Positions 63,949 to 64,000 of a DNA stretch of 64,000 nt are shown here, piece by piece. This DNA comes from CAVQEG01 sp963711465 (GTDB lineage Bacteria > Bacteroidota > Ignavibacteria > OLB7), in the NCBI GenBank assembly GCA_963711465.1, contig CAVQEG010000001.1:1736001-1800000 (forward strand), in the 5' to 3' direction. Both the position numbers and the translations under genes were made by a program. The first letter of the stretch is position 1. Every line of letters begins with the position of its first letter. The notes under the pieces were generated by a model. That model saw nothing but the letters and a program-made list of their open reading frames with translations. It ran no database searches and had not been told where the DNA came from.

Positions 63949-64000
63949 TCACGCCTGCTCGCGATAGAATGCCAGCGTCCGCTTCAGCCCGTCGAGCAAC
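63949..64000 (-). CDS. C-terminal fragment of a likely NAD-dependent sugar epimerase/dehydratase
   Basis: Only the last 16 codons are in the window; they read LLDGLKRTLAFYREQA before TGA. An ending of the type GLxRTLxxYRE is common in NAD-dependent epimerase/dehydratases of sugar-nucleotide metabolism. The call is tentative because so little is seen. It converges on the exported pair with 21 bp between the stops. Confidence 0.4.
   Translation of the reverse strand, partial: LLDGLKRTLAFYREQA

Overview
The window is a GC-rich (by eye above 60%), gene-dense bacterial chromosome segment. Several things point to the Bacteroidota/Chlorobi-Ignavibacteria side of the FCB superphylum: a type IX secretion (Por) C-terminal sorting domain of the 'YPNP' type on a secreted protein, a second related domain on its neighbour, Bacteroidota-type promoters (TAnnTTTG -7 boxes, several with a TTG 20-21 nt upstream), and many outer-envelope lipoproteins and exported proteins. 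High GC would fit a Kapabacteria/Chlorobi-type lineage rather than a classical Bacteroides, but the exact lineage cannot be fixed from the window. No rRNA, CRISPR array, prophage or insertion sequence was seen.

Layout. 1-4.4 kb: the 5' part of a YfhO-type membrane protein gene, xseA-xseB (exonuclease VII) and two tandem paralogous lipoproteins. 4.5-12 kb: a leftward block with dnaN, recF, dciA and gyrB followed by pckA; dnaA is absent and recX is divergent from dnaN, across a gap with helically phased A/T tracts. 12.1-20.5 kb: recX, a zinc-ribbon protein, mtaB, an unknown conserved-looking gene, an isolated nuoC-nuoD pair, a catalytically dead rhomboid, a GT-C-like glycosyltransferase and a real rhomboid protease. 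20.6-24 kb: tRNA-Phe and tRNA-Pro, ldcA, and a large Rossmann-fold protein of unknown role. 24-28.2 kb: two secreted beta-propeller-like proteins with sorting domains. 28.4-35.2 kb: comM, a decayed phosphoribosyltransferase gene, a BON-SRPBCC fusion coupled to a dienelactone-hydrolase-like gene, and a glycosyltransferase with a duplicated C-terminal module.

35.3-46.1 kb: ppiB, carbonic anhydrase, glycogen synthase, a protein made of five evenly spaced SANT/Myb-like repeats, a Nif3-like protein, an RlmL-like methyltransferase, a TraB/GumN lipoprotein, EttA, a CobW-type GTPase and a GNAT acetyltransferase. 46.2-53 kb: a leftward series with an aminotransferase, two translationally coupled exported amidohydrolases and a phytoene-desaturase-like flavoprotein. 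53.1-64 kb: ddl, a TolB-N-like periplasmic protein, acetyl-CoA synthetase, HU, comEC-pgeF, a NifU-like protein, an MFS exporter, a rhodanese, a coupled pair of exported paralogues, and the 3' end of a likely sugar-nucleotide epimerase.

Functionally most of the window is housekeeping: replication and repair (dnaN, recF, recX, xseAB, gyrB, dciA), central carbon and storage metabolism (pckA, acs, glgA, can), respiration (nuoCD), envelope synthesis (ddl, ldcA, glycosyltransferases) and translation (mtaB, ettA, tRNAs). The most distinctive items are the five-repeat SANT/Myb protein, the phased A-tract region beside dnaN, the dead/active rhomboid pair and the repeated-module glycosyltransferase.
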